Shown here: piece by piece, positions 1 to 6,201 of the stretch
Layout: each line of letters opens with the position of its first letter
How positions within the stretch are numbered: position 1 is the stretch's first letter
Notes under the pieces: model-generated
The model's input: only the letters and a program-made list of their open reading frames with translations
Database searches by the model: none
What the model was told of the DNA's origin: nothing
Position numbers and translations under genes: made by a program
NCBI RefSeq assembly: GCF_001507435.1
Contig: NZ_LMWH01000019.1
Coordinates: forward strand, 1 to 7,601
Direction: 5' to 3'
Source: Streptomyces sp. NRRL F-5122
Lineage (GTDB): Bacteria > Actinomycetota > Actinomycetes > Streptomycetales > Streptomycetaceae
Length of the DNA: 7,601 nt

Positions 1-1
1 G

Positions 2-280
2 ACCCGCGACCGCACCCACCTGAGCCGGCTTCGGGAGTACCTGAACGACGAATCCGTCGCTCCCATGGTCATCCGCCGTCTGGTCCAGCGGCATCCCGAG
101 AACGCCGATGCCGTCTTCCGCGCGCTGCTGCGCAAGCCCGCGTTCGCCTGGGAACGGGACGGGGAGGAGCTGCTGCGCCGCCGCAAGGCGAAACACTTCG
201 CCCACGAGCCCCTGCCCAGCGTCACCCCGGTCGGCAACCGCCTCGCCGAACTCCTGCGCACGCAAGGGAAAAAACGGTGA
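2..280 (+). CDS. C-terminal part of an unrecognised protein (5' end outside window)
   Basis: The frame is open from the first full codon of the window to TGA at 278-280, giving about 92 residues. There is an internal ATG at 65, but the frame reads through upstream of it in the same style (THLSRLREYLNDESVAP), so 65 is probably not the start and the gene begins before the window. The visible part is charged and probably helical, with an Arg-rich stretch (LLRRRKAKHF) and a basic C-terminus ending QGKKR. I do not recognise the family. Its stop overlaps the GTG start of the next gene (GTGA), a typical sign of translational coupling, so the two were probably co-transcribed. High G/C at third positions supports real coding. 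Confidence 0.6.
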   Translation, partial: TRDRTHLSRLREYLNDESVAPMVIRRLVQRHPENADAVFRALLRKPAFAWERDGEELLRRRKAKHFAHEPLPSVTPVGNRLAELLRTQGKKR

Positions 281-588
281 TCAGGCTGTCCAGCACCGAA
301 CTCGACGCCCTGGTCGCGGAGGCGATCGTCGACGCCTACGGCGAGGACGAACAATGCGCCGCCTTCCAGACGTTCATCGAGGATTGCCTGGCCCTGCCGT
401 TCTCCACCGTCGTGCTCGGCGTCACCGTGACCGTCACCTCCATCCAGGACCGGCCCGGCAGCGGCATCACCGCCCTGTGCAGACACGGCCGGCACACTCA
501 GGCGATCGGCATCCTGGACCTGCCGCCACCCGACCCCACGCCTGAGGGATGGGCCTGGGTGGAGGCCTACCGGCACTGGGAATCCTGA
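277..588 (+). CDS. CcbP-family small calcium-binding protein
   Basis: This encodes 103 residues from GTG at 277. It resembles the calcium-binding protein CcbP, described from Anabaena, where it buffers Ca2+ during heterocyst formation. The features matching my memory of that family are an N-terminal segment VDAYGEDEQ (residues 18-26), the FIEDCLALPF segment (33-42) where the family has a YLEDKL.FPF-like stretch, a beta-rich middle (44-57), a central Cys near residue 68, and an aromatic C-terminus (GWAWVEAYRHW, 91-101). The length is close to the family's usual 100-120 residues. The acidic residues at 23-25 and 35-36 are candidate Ca2+ ligands. The start is fixed by the 4-base overlap with the upstream gene. 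It is probably cytoplasmic, with no signal peptide. The role in this organism is unknown. Confidence 0.75.
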   Translation: MIRLSSTELDALVAEAIVDAYGEDEQCAAFQTFIEDCLALPFSTVVLGVTVTVTSIQDRPGSGITALCRHGRHTQAIGILDLPPPDPTPEGWAWVEAYRHWES

Positions 589-1290
589 ACCGGCCGCGCC
601 TTCCGCTTCCCTAGACCGTTCGACCGTACAGGGGCGTCGGGATCGAGCTTCGGCGGCCGATGCTCCTGCAGACGGGCCGGCTTGCGCTGGGCGAACCACG
701 CGTCGACATCGCTTTTGTCCCACTGGCGGGCACGGCCGCGGTGGCCGATGACTTCGAGGAAACCGCTGGTCTCCGCTCGAGGTGCAGCGCGCTGATGCGT
801 GCGGGTGTCAGCCTGTGCCGCGCGGCGAGCTCAGCAGTTTCGACGAGGTGTGGCGTGGACCAGGCAGCCGTGAGCGCCTGTCGAGGAGTCGACCGACAGG
901 CCGGACCAAGGTTGTAGAGCCGGTCCAACTGCTGCACCATCACATCCGCCGGGCACGGGCTGTGGTGCAGGCCTGCCTCCCATGCGACGAACCGGAACGT
1001 CTTCTCCCGGTTGTAAAGCCTCTTGGCGCCGCATGCGTGCCTTGGCCGCCATGGTGACGACCCTGACCGGCTCCGCCGTGATCACCGCGCGTTCGGTGAT
1101 CACGGCAGGCGTGGCGGGGTTTGCGTATCGCGCGGTGAAGTAGAACGGATGACCGGTCGGCCCGCCGCCGTTCTCCGTGCGATTTTCGGGGCGTAGGACT
1201 TTCATGCGCCGGCGGGCCTGCCACTGCGGCAGGTCGCGCAGTGCCTGGTCGGCCGCGTCACGTACTGCAGCGAGTCCGGAGGTTTTGCGC
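567..1290 (-). pseudogene. Decayed gene with C-terminal helix-turn-helix segment, frameshifted twice, 5' end lost
   Basis: No single frame explains this stretch, but three joined pieces read as one protein. From about 1288 down to about 1035, one frame gives a coding-like stretch (LAAVRDAADQALRDLPQW, then HPFYFTARYANPATPAVI). From about 1033 to 780 a second frame continues with KRLYNREKTFRFVAWEAG, DVMVQQLDRLYNL and HLVETAELAARHRLTPARIS. From about 775 the first frame resumes with GFLEVIGHRGRARQWDKSDV and DAWFAQRKPARL, ending at TAG 567-569. The segment AELAARHRLTPARIS plus IGHRGRARQWDKSDVDAW looks like an AlpA/Xis-type helix-turn-helix with its following wing, a common layout in actinobacterial DNA-binding proteins. 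Third positions are G/C-rich in each piece. There is no start codon after the in-frame TGA near 1305, so the 5' end is missing. The 3' end overlaps the convergent CcbP-like gene by about 20 bases. The number of frameshifts is my reading; a sequencing error is possible at each. Confidence 0.55.
1075..1106. repeat. Perfect 13-bp inverted repeat with 6-base spacer
   Basis: The left arm GCCGTGATCACCG (1075-1087) and the right arm CGGTGATCACGGC (1094-1106) are exact reverse complements around CGCGTT. Each arm also contains the 8-bp palindrome GTGATCAC. It lies within the decayed minus-strand gene, where it encodes an internally repeated AVIT..AVIT. It could be an operator, a hairpin, or just a coincidence of two similar coding words. 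There is no T-tract. Confidence 0.6.
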
Positions 1291-1296
1291 TGAGTG

Positions 1297-1325
1297 TTGA
1301 CCGATCAAGACATCCGACGTTTACT
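1297..1325 (+). promoter_or_regulatory. Candidate sigma-70-type promoter for the glycoside hydrolase
   Basis: TTGACC (1297-1302) is followed after 17 bases by TTTACT (1320-1325), matching 5/6 and 4/6 of the vegetative consensus. The spacer contains ACATCCGACGT (1310-1320), an imperfect palindrome suitable for a repressor. A related ATCCGATGAC word occurs on the opposite strand at 1521-1530. The promoter sits just beyond the truncated end of the decayed minus-strand gene and about 290 bases before the ATG, so it would give a long leader. A closer promoter cannot be excluded. Confidence 0.35.
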
Positions 1326-1605
1326 CTTCTTTGACGCGACCATGCCAATGTCGTGGTGTACTCGCACGCCGTACCTCCGCTTGCCGCAGGCACTTCGAGG
1401 ACGATCGATCTCATGTGCCTTGTTCTGGTCGTTCTTTTCCATGTCCCGATCGGCGCACCGCTTCTCCGTGCCCTCGTGCGGCCCGGGGAAGCGAGCGTGT
1501 CGAAGAAGCAGTCCGGCCGAGTCATCGGATTAATGAGGTCCGACGTCGATCGGCCGTGTCCAGGTCCCGCGCTGTCCGGCACCGGTCGTCACCCCCATGA
1601 CCAGC

Positions 1606-1612
1606 AGGGAGG
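1606..1612 (+). promoter_or_regulatory. Ribosome binding site deciding the ATG at 1620
   Basis: AGGGAGG ends 7 bases before the ATG at 1620 and fixes that start over the in-frame GTG at 1353, which has no signal-peptide context. The residues that follow form a classic secretion signal. Confidence 0.75.
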
Positions 1613-1619
1613 GCATTCG

Positions 1620-1880
1620 ATGAGACTCCGCAGACTTGTGCGAGCCGCGCTCGCGGCCGTCTGCATCATGACCGCGACCGCCGTCGGCCTCACGGCTCCG
1701 GCCACGGCGGCACCCACGGACGCCGCGTTCGACTCCGCCACCGGAGCTCTGAACGTGGATCGCGCCGCCTACCTGTCCAAACACGACCTCGTCTACAACC
1801 GGCCCACCACCAACCCGCTGCACGGGCTGACTGTCGGCAACGGCCGTACAGGCGCGATGGATGGCAGGCCAACGGGTTGA
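1620..1880 (+). CDS. 5' fragment of secreted glycoside hydrolase: signal peptide plus first part of N-terminal domain (frameshifted)
   Basis: The ATG at 1620 follows a strong ribosome site. Residues 1-31 are a signal peptide: basic n-region (MRLRRLVR), hydrophobic core (AALAAVCIMTATAVGL), and a c-region APATAA with likely cleavage near residues 30-31 before PTDAAF. The mature part runs to VGNGRTGAM (residue 80), matching the GNGR.GAM motif that opens the N-terminal domain of GH95-type enzymes. Then the frame runs out as DGRPTG and stops at TGA 1878-1880. The expected continuation (W-Q-A-N-G, from 1862) is one base out of frame: only two bases (GA, 1860-1861) separate the Met and Trp codons. 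One missing base, for example GCA reduced to GA, explains this. As written, the product would be an 86-residue secreted stub with no activity. Confidence 0.8.
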   Translation: MRLRRLVRAALAAVCIMTATAVGLTAPATAAPTDAAFDSATGALNVDRAAYLSKHDLVYNRPTTNPLHGLTVGNGRTGAMDGRPTG

Positions 1881-4348
1881 CCATGCAGGTGTCCGGCGTG
1901 GACACCTCGCAGCAGACCGCGTTCGGGGCGGGACTGCTCAACCTGTCCACCACCCCGCAACTGGAGAGCGGCTACAGCACCTATCAACAACGCTTGTCGC
2001 TCTACGACGGCACCCTGACCACCAAGTACGACGCCAACCGCACGGTGACGGTGATGGGCGTGCCGAACTCCGAGGTCATGGGCGTGCACGTCGAGGACTC
2101 GCGCTCCGGGGTCTCCGCGGTCAACCTCGACCTGAGCCTGTGGGACACCTCCCAACTGGGCAACAGCGGTGATGTGCCCAACCTCGACACCTGGAAGACG
2201 GTCGCAACGTACGCCGACTCCACAGGCGCCGGACTCAGCCGTGGCCAGTCCGACCCGCAGAACTTCGGGTACACCCTGGCAGCCACGGTCGAGGGAGCGG
2301 CCTACAACGCACGTGTCGTCGACGGCCGAACCGTCCGGTTGTCGATCACCCCTTCGCGCAGCTACACCATCTGGTTCACCGCCAGCAGTCGGCTCAACGC
2401 GCCCTCCCACGACTCGGTGACCGAGGCGAAGCGCGCTCTGGCATCGGCCAAGAGCCGCGGCTACAGCGCGACGCTCAACGACTTCCGGTCGTGGTGGCAC
2501 GACTTCTGGGGAAAGTCGTTCGTGCAGTACTCAGGGCTGTCCGGGGACGCGGACTACCTGGAGAACGTCTACTACCTGAGCACATACATGATCGCCGCCG
2601 GCGGATACGGAACCAATCCATTCCACTTCATCAACGGCGTTTTCCGGGCCACCGGCGACCAGACCAAGTGGAGCAACGCCTATTGGTTCTGGAACCAGCG
2701 TGACATCTACAACTCCTTCCTCGCCTCCAACCACGTCGACCTGCTGGCCGGCTTCAACCGCCTCTACAGCCGCAACTCAGCGGCGCTGAAGTCGTACACC
2801 CGCACCCGCTACAACGTCGACGGGCTGTGGGTGCCGGAGACCATGGGCTGGGACGGCAACGCCCGGGGCACCGTCAACAGCGACTTCACCAACAACATCT
2901 GGTCGACGGGCACCGAGGCCGCGTACAACATGTACCTCCAGTACGCGTACACCAACGACTCCGCCTACCTGCGGAACACCGCCTACCCCTTCATGCGGGA
3001 CGTGGTGAAGTTCTACGCCGCGAAGCTGTCCTACGACTCCGCGTCCGGCAAGTACTACGTGGCCAGTTCGCATGCGCACGAGACGTACTGGAACGTACCG
3101 AACGCCATCACCGACCTCGCGGCGGTGCGCACCCTGTTCCCCCTCACGATCCGCGCTTCCGAGTCCCTGGGCCTGGACGCCGAACTGCGACCGCAGTGGC
3201 ACCGGATCCTGGACAACCTGATCGCCTATCCGTCCACCGCGGATGTCTATCTGCCACACACCCCACCGCTCGCGCAGACCCGCAACGGGGAGAACGTGTG
3301 GGCCGAGATCATCTGGCCCTACGACCGGACCGGCATCGGCTACCCGGACCACCAGAAGGCCGTGAACACCTTCAACGCACGCCCCTTCCCGTATGGCAAC
3401 GTGTGGGCCAACGACGCCTTACAGGCAGCCCGGTTGGGACTGGGCGACCAGGCCTACCAGGGCATGAAGACGATGCTCCGCAAGTACCAGACCTATCCCA
3501 ACGGCATGACGGACAACACCAATGGCGTCTTCGAATACCTCGGAGTGCACCTCGCCGCTCTCAACGAGTCGCTGCTCCAGTCCTACAACGACAAGATCCG
3601 CGTCTTCCCCGCGGCACCGAGCGACTCCTCGTTCGTGGGACGGTTCACTCTGCTGGCCAAGGGCGGCTTCACGGTCAGTTCGGAGCGTGAGGCCGGCGAG
3701 GTGAAGTACGTCGGCATCAAGAGCCTGTACGGCAACGCAACGCGGGTCGTGAACCCCTGGGGGAGCCAGCAGTTGAGGGTCCGAGACGTCTCCAGCGGCA
3801 CCACTGTACTCACCACGAGCGCCGCCGAGTTCGACCTCCCGACGTCCGCCGGAAAGGTGTACGTGGTGGAACGCACGGCCAAGCCGCTGTCCACCTACGG
3901 TTCCGTACGGCTGACCGGGTCCGCGAACGAGGGCGAGAAGACCCTGGGCGGCACCACCTCCACGCTGGGCATGGCCCGGACCCCCAACCCGATGGTGAAC
4001 AACACGCAGTTGACCTACGACAGCAACTGGCACGCCACCAGCGGGCGCGGATACGGCGACTACAACGACGACACCCATCACAGCACGACGCTGAACGCCG
4101 TGGCCCAATACACCTTCACCGGAACAGGAGTTGCCTACATCTCCGAACGCAACGGCGACATGGGAACGGTCGACGTATATCTCGACAACGTCTTCCAGGC
4201 GACCGTGGACCTACGGGTGTCCGGTGCGAGACAGGTGCAGCAAACCGTATGGCAGCGCACCGGGCTGACCCAGGGCACGCACACCATCCGCATCGTCAAC
4301 CGAAGTACCTCGGTAGGGATGGTGGACGCCCTGCGCATTACCCCGTAG
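1877..4348 (+). CDS. Main body of secreted GH95-like (DUF5703-type) glycoside hydrolase, separated from its signal peptide by a frameshift
   Basis: This frame is open for 823 codons from TTG 1877 (coding style begins at Trp 1862) to TAG 4346-4348. With the 5' fragment it makes about 909 residues (numbers below are for that reconstruction). The N-terminal beta-rich domain runs to about 310. A helical catalytic domain of alpha/alpha-barrel type follows, with FWNQRDIYNSFLASNH, GLWVPETMGWDG, TGTEAAYNMYLQYAYTNDSA and SSHAHETYWNVPNAITDL. By layout this matches GH95 alpha-L-fucosidases/galactosidases, where an Ala-x-x-Tyr helix, a repeat of Y-P-x-(M/L)-(R/K) type and an S-x-E-x loop occur in the same order. 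E488 (in HAHETYW) is my candidate general acid by position; this is inference. Residues 800-909 form a separate C-terminal beta domain (YDSNWHATSG, TFTGTGVAYI, VDVYLDNVF, GTHTIRIVN, GMVDALRI), resembling galactose-binding-like carbohydrate modules. The likely substrate is an alpha-linked fucose or galactose glycan outside the cell. Divergence prevents naming a specificity. No ribosome site precedes 1877, so this is not a separate natural gene. Confidence 0.8.
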   Translation: MTMQVSGVDTSQQTAFGAGLLNLSTTPQLESGYSTYQQRLSLYDGTLTTKYDANRTVTVMGVPNSEVMGVHVEDSRSGVSAVNLDLSLWDTSQLGNSGDVPNLDTWKTVATYADSTGAGLSRGQSDPQNFGYTLAATVEGAAYNARVVDGRTVRLSITPSRSYTIWFTASSRLNAPSHDSVTEAKRALASAKSRGYSATLNDFRSWWHDFWGKSFVQYSGLSGDADYLENVYYLSTYMIAAGGYGTNPFHFINGVFRATGDQTKWSNAYWFWNQRDIYNSFLASNHVDLLAGFNRLYSRNSAALKSYTRTRYNVDGLWVPETMGWDGNARGTVNSDFTNNIWSTGTEAAYNMYLQYAYTNDSAYLRNTAYPFMRDVVKFYAAKLSYDSASGKYYVASSHAHETYWNVPNAITDLAAVRTLFPLTIRASESLGLDAELRPQWHRILDNLIAYPSTADVYLPHTPPLAQTRNGENVWAEIIWPYDRTGIGYPDHQKAVNTFNARPFPYGNVWANDALQAARLGLGDQAYQGMKTMLRKYQTYPNGMTDNTNGVFEYLGVHLAALNESLLQSYNDKIRVFPAAPSDSSFVGRFTLLAKGGFTVSSEREAGEVKYVGIKSLYGNATRVVNPWGSQQLRVRDVSSGTTVLTTSAAEFDLPTSAGKVYVVERTAKPLSTYGSVRLTGSANEGEKTLGGTTSTLGMARTPNPMVNNTQLTYDSNWHATSGRGYGDYNDDTHHSTTLNAVAQYTFTGTGVAYISERNGDMGTVDVYLDNVFQATVDLRVSGARQVQQTVWQRTGLTQGTHTIRIVNRSTSVGMVDALRITP

Positions 4349-4386
4349 GTCCTTGGAGGACCGAAGGACGGTCACGTCCGCGGTCG

Positions 4387-4433
4387 GGTTCCATGGGCCC
4401 GGCCGGCCGGTGTCCGGCCGGGCCCATGGAACC
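4387..4433. terminator. Perfect 20-bp stem terminator, probably bidirectional
   Basis: Bases 4387-4406 and 4414-4433 are exact reverse complements around the 7-base loop CCGGTGT. The stem is GC-rich with an inner GGGCCC and GGCCGG. No T-tract follows, as is usual for Streptomyces terminators. It lies 38 bases after the hydrolase stop and 10 bases from the stop of the minus-strand remnant at 4443, so it could serve both converging genes. Confidence 0.85.
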
Positions 4434-4871
4434 GCACGGCTCTCACGCCATGTGGCCCTCGTCGACCTTGGGCACTTCCAGCACCTGGTTTTGCGTTTCG
4501 CCCTACGCGGTCCCGAACCAGCTCCCGCACCGGGCACAGCAGGACGGTCGAAGTGTCGACTGCGCGGGGCTGGGGGTGGCGCGCACGGTGCCGGCGCGGG
4601 CGTGCCGACGGTCAGGCTCGGTCTGGTCATGGGAGACGGCTCCTCGGGAGTCGGTTCCGTGGGCCGGAGCCTGCCCCCGTGCTCGCGGAAGGGGAGGACA
4701 CGGGCGTCGAGGCGGCAGGCCGTCGGCCGGTGGCGCGCTGGCCGGGCCGACCGTTCCCGCCCCTCCCCGGGCGAATGGTGAGTCGGGCACTTCGGACTGT
4801 GTACGCCTTCCGCGGCTCACTGCGGGGACAGGGTCCGATGAGTTTCCGACGGGGAAGGGGTCTACACGGTT
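4434..4871. other. Mostly non-coding gap between terminator and alpha/beta hydrolase
   Basis: The left 130 bases hold a minus-strand coding remnant (listed separately). From about 4561 to 4851 I see no frame with convincing domain content. Several long frames are open only because of GC richness and give Arg/Gly/Ala/Pro-rich translations. No clear promoter was found for the hydrolase. GGGGAAGGGG at 4851-4860 is its likely ribosome site. Confidence 0.5.
4443..4560 (-). pseudogene. 3' remnant of an unrecognised minus-strand gene
   Basis: Reading minus from 4502 gives GETQNQVLEVPKVDEGHMA followed by TGA (4443-4445), with 16 of 19 third positions G or C. This is directly preceded in the same frame by TAG (4503-4505). 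In the adjacent frame the upstream bases read TSTVLLCPVRELVRDRV with equally good codon usage. The two pieces join if a single base is gained or lost near 4503. It looks like the C-terminal end of a gene whose remainder is gone or scrambled. I cannot name the family. Its stop sits next to the large hairpin, which suggests the gene once used it as terminator. Confidence 0.35.
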
Positions 4872-5741
4872 GTGACTACTCAGATGCTCAAGACTCCCGA
4901 GGTTGACCTCGCCTACGACGTCCACGGCCCGTTGCCGACCGCCGATGGACACCCACCGCTGGTCATGATCGGCCAGCCGATGGATGCCGGTGGCTTCAGC
5001 ACGCTGGCGTCGTACTTCCCCGACCGCACGGTGGTCACCTATGACCCGCGTGGCCTTGGCCGTAGTGCCCGCAAGGACGGCCGGGTCGACCATGCGCCCG
5101 GGATCCAGGCTGCCGACGTGCACGCCGTCATCGAGGCGCTGGGTGTGGGCCCGGTCGAGATGTTCGCGAGCAGCGGCGGCGCGGTGACCGCGCTCGCCCT
5201 CGTGGCGGCGTACCCCGACGACGTGAGCACCCTGGTGGCGCACGAGCCGCCGATCATTCCCGTGCTCCCCGATGCTCGGGCTGCCGAGGACGCTCGGGCC
5301 GGCGTCCGGGACGCGTACGAGCGCGGGGGCTGGGGTGCCGGTATGGCGGCCTTCATCGTGATGACGTCGTGGCGGGGCGAATTCGCCGACGACTACTTCG
5401 CCCAGCCTGCGGCGGATCCCGCCGCATTCGGCATGCCCACCGACGATGACGGCTCCCGGGACGACCCGCTGCTCTCCGACCGGTCGTGGGCGGTCAGCAG
5501 TTACCGGCCCGACATCGATGTTCTTGTCGCAGCGCGGACCCATGTCATTGTGGCAGTGGGCGAGGAGTCCCAAGACACCTTCACCGGACGCACCTCGGTC
5601 GCGACGGCCGAACTGCTCGGCCAGGAGGCGACGGTGTTTCCGAGCCACCACGGCGGCTTCCTCGGTGGCGAGTCCGGCTATGCCGGGCAGCCCGAGGCCT
5701 TCGCGCACAAGCTGCGCGAGGTCCTCGACGATGCGCGCTGA
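4872..5741 (+). CDS. Alpha/beta-hydrolase fold protein (esterase/lipase-like)
   Basis: This encodes 289 residues of the usual single-domain alpha/beta hydrolase size. The first strands read VDLAYDVHGP and PLVMIGQPMDAGGF (30-42), where the family has its H-G oxyanion loop; here it is G-Q-P. TVVTYDPRGLGRSARKDG (53-70) is the strand and loop before the helix. The nucleophile elbow is MFASSGGAVTAL (97-108) with S101 in A-S-S-G-G. The HEPP strand end follows at 124-127, and a helical cap covers about 135-200. D235 (EESQD) is the candidate acid. H260 in SHHGGF (258-263) is the candidate catalytic His. There is no signal peptide, so the protein is cytoplasmic. GTG 4872 is chosen because GAAGGGG (4854-4860) lies 11 bases before it; ATG 4884 is the alternative. 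The gene appears monocistronic. Family members are often annotated as generic hydrolases, and the substrate cannot be read from sequence. Confidence 0.88.
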   Translation: MTTQMLKTPEVDLAYDVHGPLPTADGHPPLVMIGQPMDAGGFSTLASYFPDRTVVTYDPRGLGRSARKDGRVDHAPGIQAADVHAVIEALGVGPVEMFASSGGAVTALALVAAYPDDVSTLVAHEPPIIPVLPDARAAEDARAGVRDAYERGGWGAGMAAFIVMTSWRGEFADDYFAQPAADPAAFGMPTDDDGSRDDPLLSDRSWAVSSYRPDIDVLVAARTHVIVAVGEESQDTFTGRTSVATAELLGQEATVFPSHHGGFLGGESGYAGQPEAFAHKLREVLDDAR

Positions 5742-5754
5742 CGGTCGGCCTGCG

Positions 5755-5970
5755 CGGTTACGGCGGGCGCGTCGGGCACGGGGAAGCTCCTTGTCGGTGG
5801 AGGGGAGGGACAGGACCGAGGCGGCGTAGACCTCGCGCTCTACGGCGGGGACCCCATGGCACGGGATGACGGTGTGCGGGAGGCCGGTCGTGTCCATGGG
5901 TGCAGTCGCCCGCTCCGCACGGTCCAGCCGCACGTACGGGGGGTGGGGCTCGGCGGCGGTGGTGGCGACC
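5755..5970 (-). other. Possible minus-strand coding remnant, family unknown
   Basis: The minus frame here reads RLDRAERATAPMDTTG, then LPHTVIPCHGVPAVEREV and YAASVLSLPSTDKELPR, with most third positions G or C and varied, protein-like composition, unlike the low-complexity flanks. ATG at 5897-5895 is a possible start, but no ribosome site precedes it. The frame has no stop of its own and runs antisense through the alpha/beta hydrolase to 4503. That suggests a fragment whose 3' part was replaced, or chance openness in GC-rich DNA. No family recognised. Confidence 0.25.
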
Positions 5971-6128
5971 AGGCCGCAGACCGGTCCAGGGCGGCAGGTC
6001 TGTCGGTGGTGAGGGTGATCGGCCTGTCGGGAGGGGTGGCGACCTGGGCGCTTCGCACCGGGGTGGCTGCTTCGCCACGTGCTGGGTGGGGAGGGTTTGG
6101 TCGGTGGGCCCGGGGGGATCGGTGGATG

Positions 6129-6156
6129 TTGGTGTTGCGGCGGCCGCTCATAGCCT
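6129..6156 (+). promoter_or_regulatory. Weak candidate promoter upstream of the regulator-like stub
   Basis: TTGGTG (6129-6134), 16 bases, then TAGCCT (6151-6156), which fits the relaxed TTGnnn / TAGnnT pattern of Streptomyces promoters. It is followed by an inverted repeat, a ribosome site and a start codon in the expected order. Confidence 0.25.
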
Positions 6157-6174
6157 GGTTCTGTCGGGAGGGTG

Positions 6175-6201
6175 ACGGATGCGTTTGTCCGGATCATCCG
6201 T
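6175..6201. repeat. Inverted repeat ACGGATG-N13-CATCCGT
   Basis: ACGGATG (6175-6181) and CATCCGT (6195-6201) are exact reverse complements. The repeat lies just downstream of the candidate promoter and 7 bases before the AGGAGGG ribosome site (6209-6215), an operator-like or leader-hairpin position. Confidence 0.4.

Noticed and set aside
277..588. Possible antitoxin or anti-phage role for the small overlapping gene pair
   Set aside because: The second protein fits the CcbP calcium-binding family better, and the partner's visible end shows no toxin motif.
1353..1619. N-terminal extension of the signal-peptide gene from GTG 1353
   Set aside because: The frame is open but composition is not protein-like, and the ATG at 1620 has a strong ribosome site followed directly by a classic signal peptide.
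1793..2500. Minus-strand open frame of 235 codons inside the glycoside hydrolase
   Set aside because: Antisense shadow of a gene with clear domains; the translation is repetitive Val/Gly/Arg without family features.
2827..3690. Plus-strand open frame of 287 codons inside the glycoside hydrolase
   Set aside because: Out-of-frame Arg/His/Gln-rich shadow of the catalytic domain; codon usage is wrong for the organism.
4249..4875. Plus-strand open frames filling the gap after the terminator
   Set aside because: They run through the terminator hairpin and have low-complexity Arg/Gly/Ala translations without motifs.
5853..5900. CCCATGG and CCATGGG pair suggesting a hairpin
   Set aside because: Only 7 bases with a self-palindromic CCATGG core and a 34-base spacer; not convincing.
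4503..6197. A 564-codon open frame on the minus strand covering the alpha/beta hydrolase
   Set aside because: It is codon-aligned antisense of a clearly recognisable enzyme in GC-rich DNA, gives Arg/Pro/His-rich translation with no domain, and has no ribosome site. Only its part at 5755-5970 is kept as a weak remnant.
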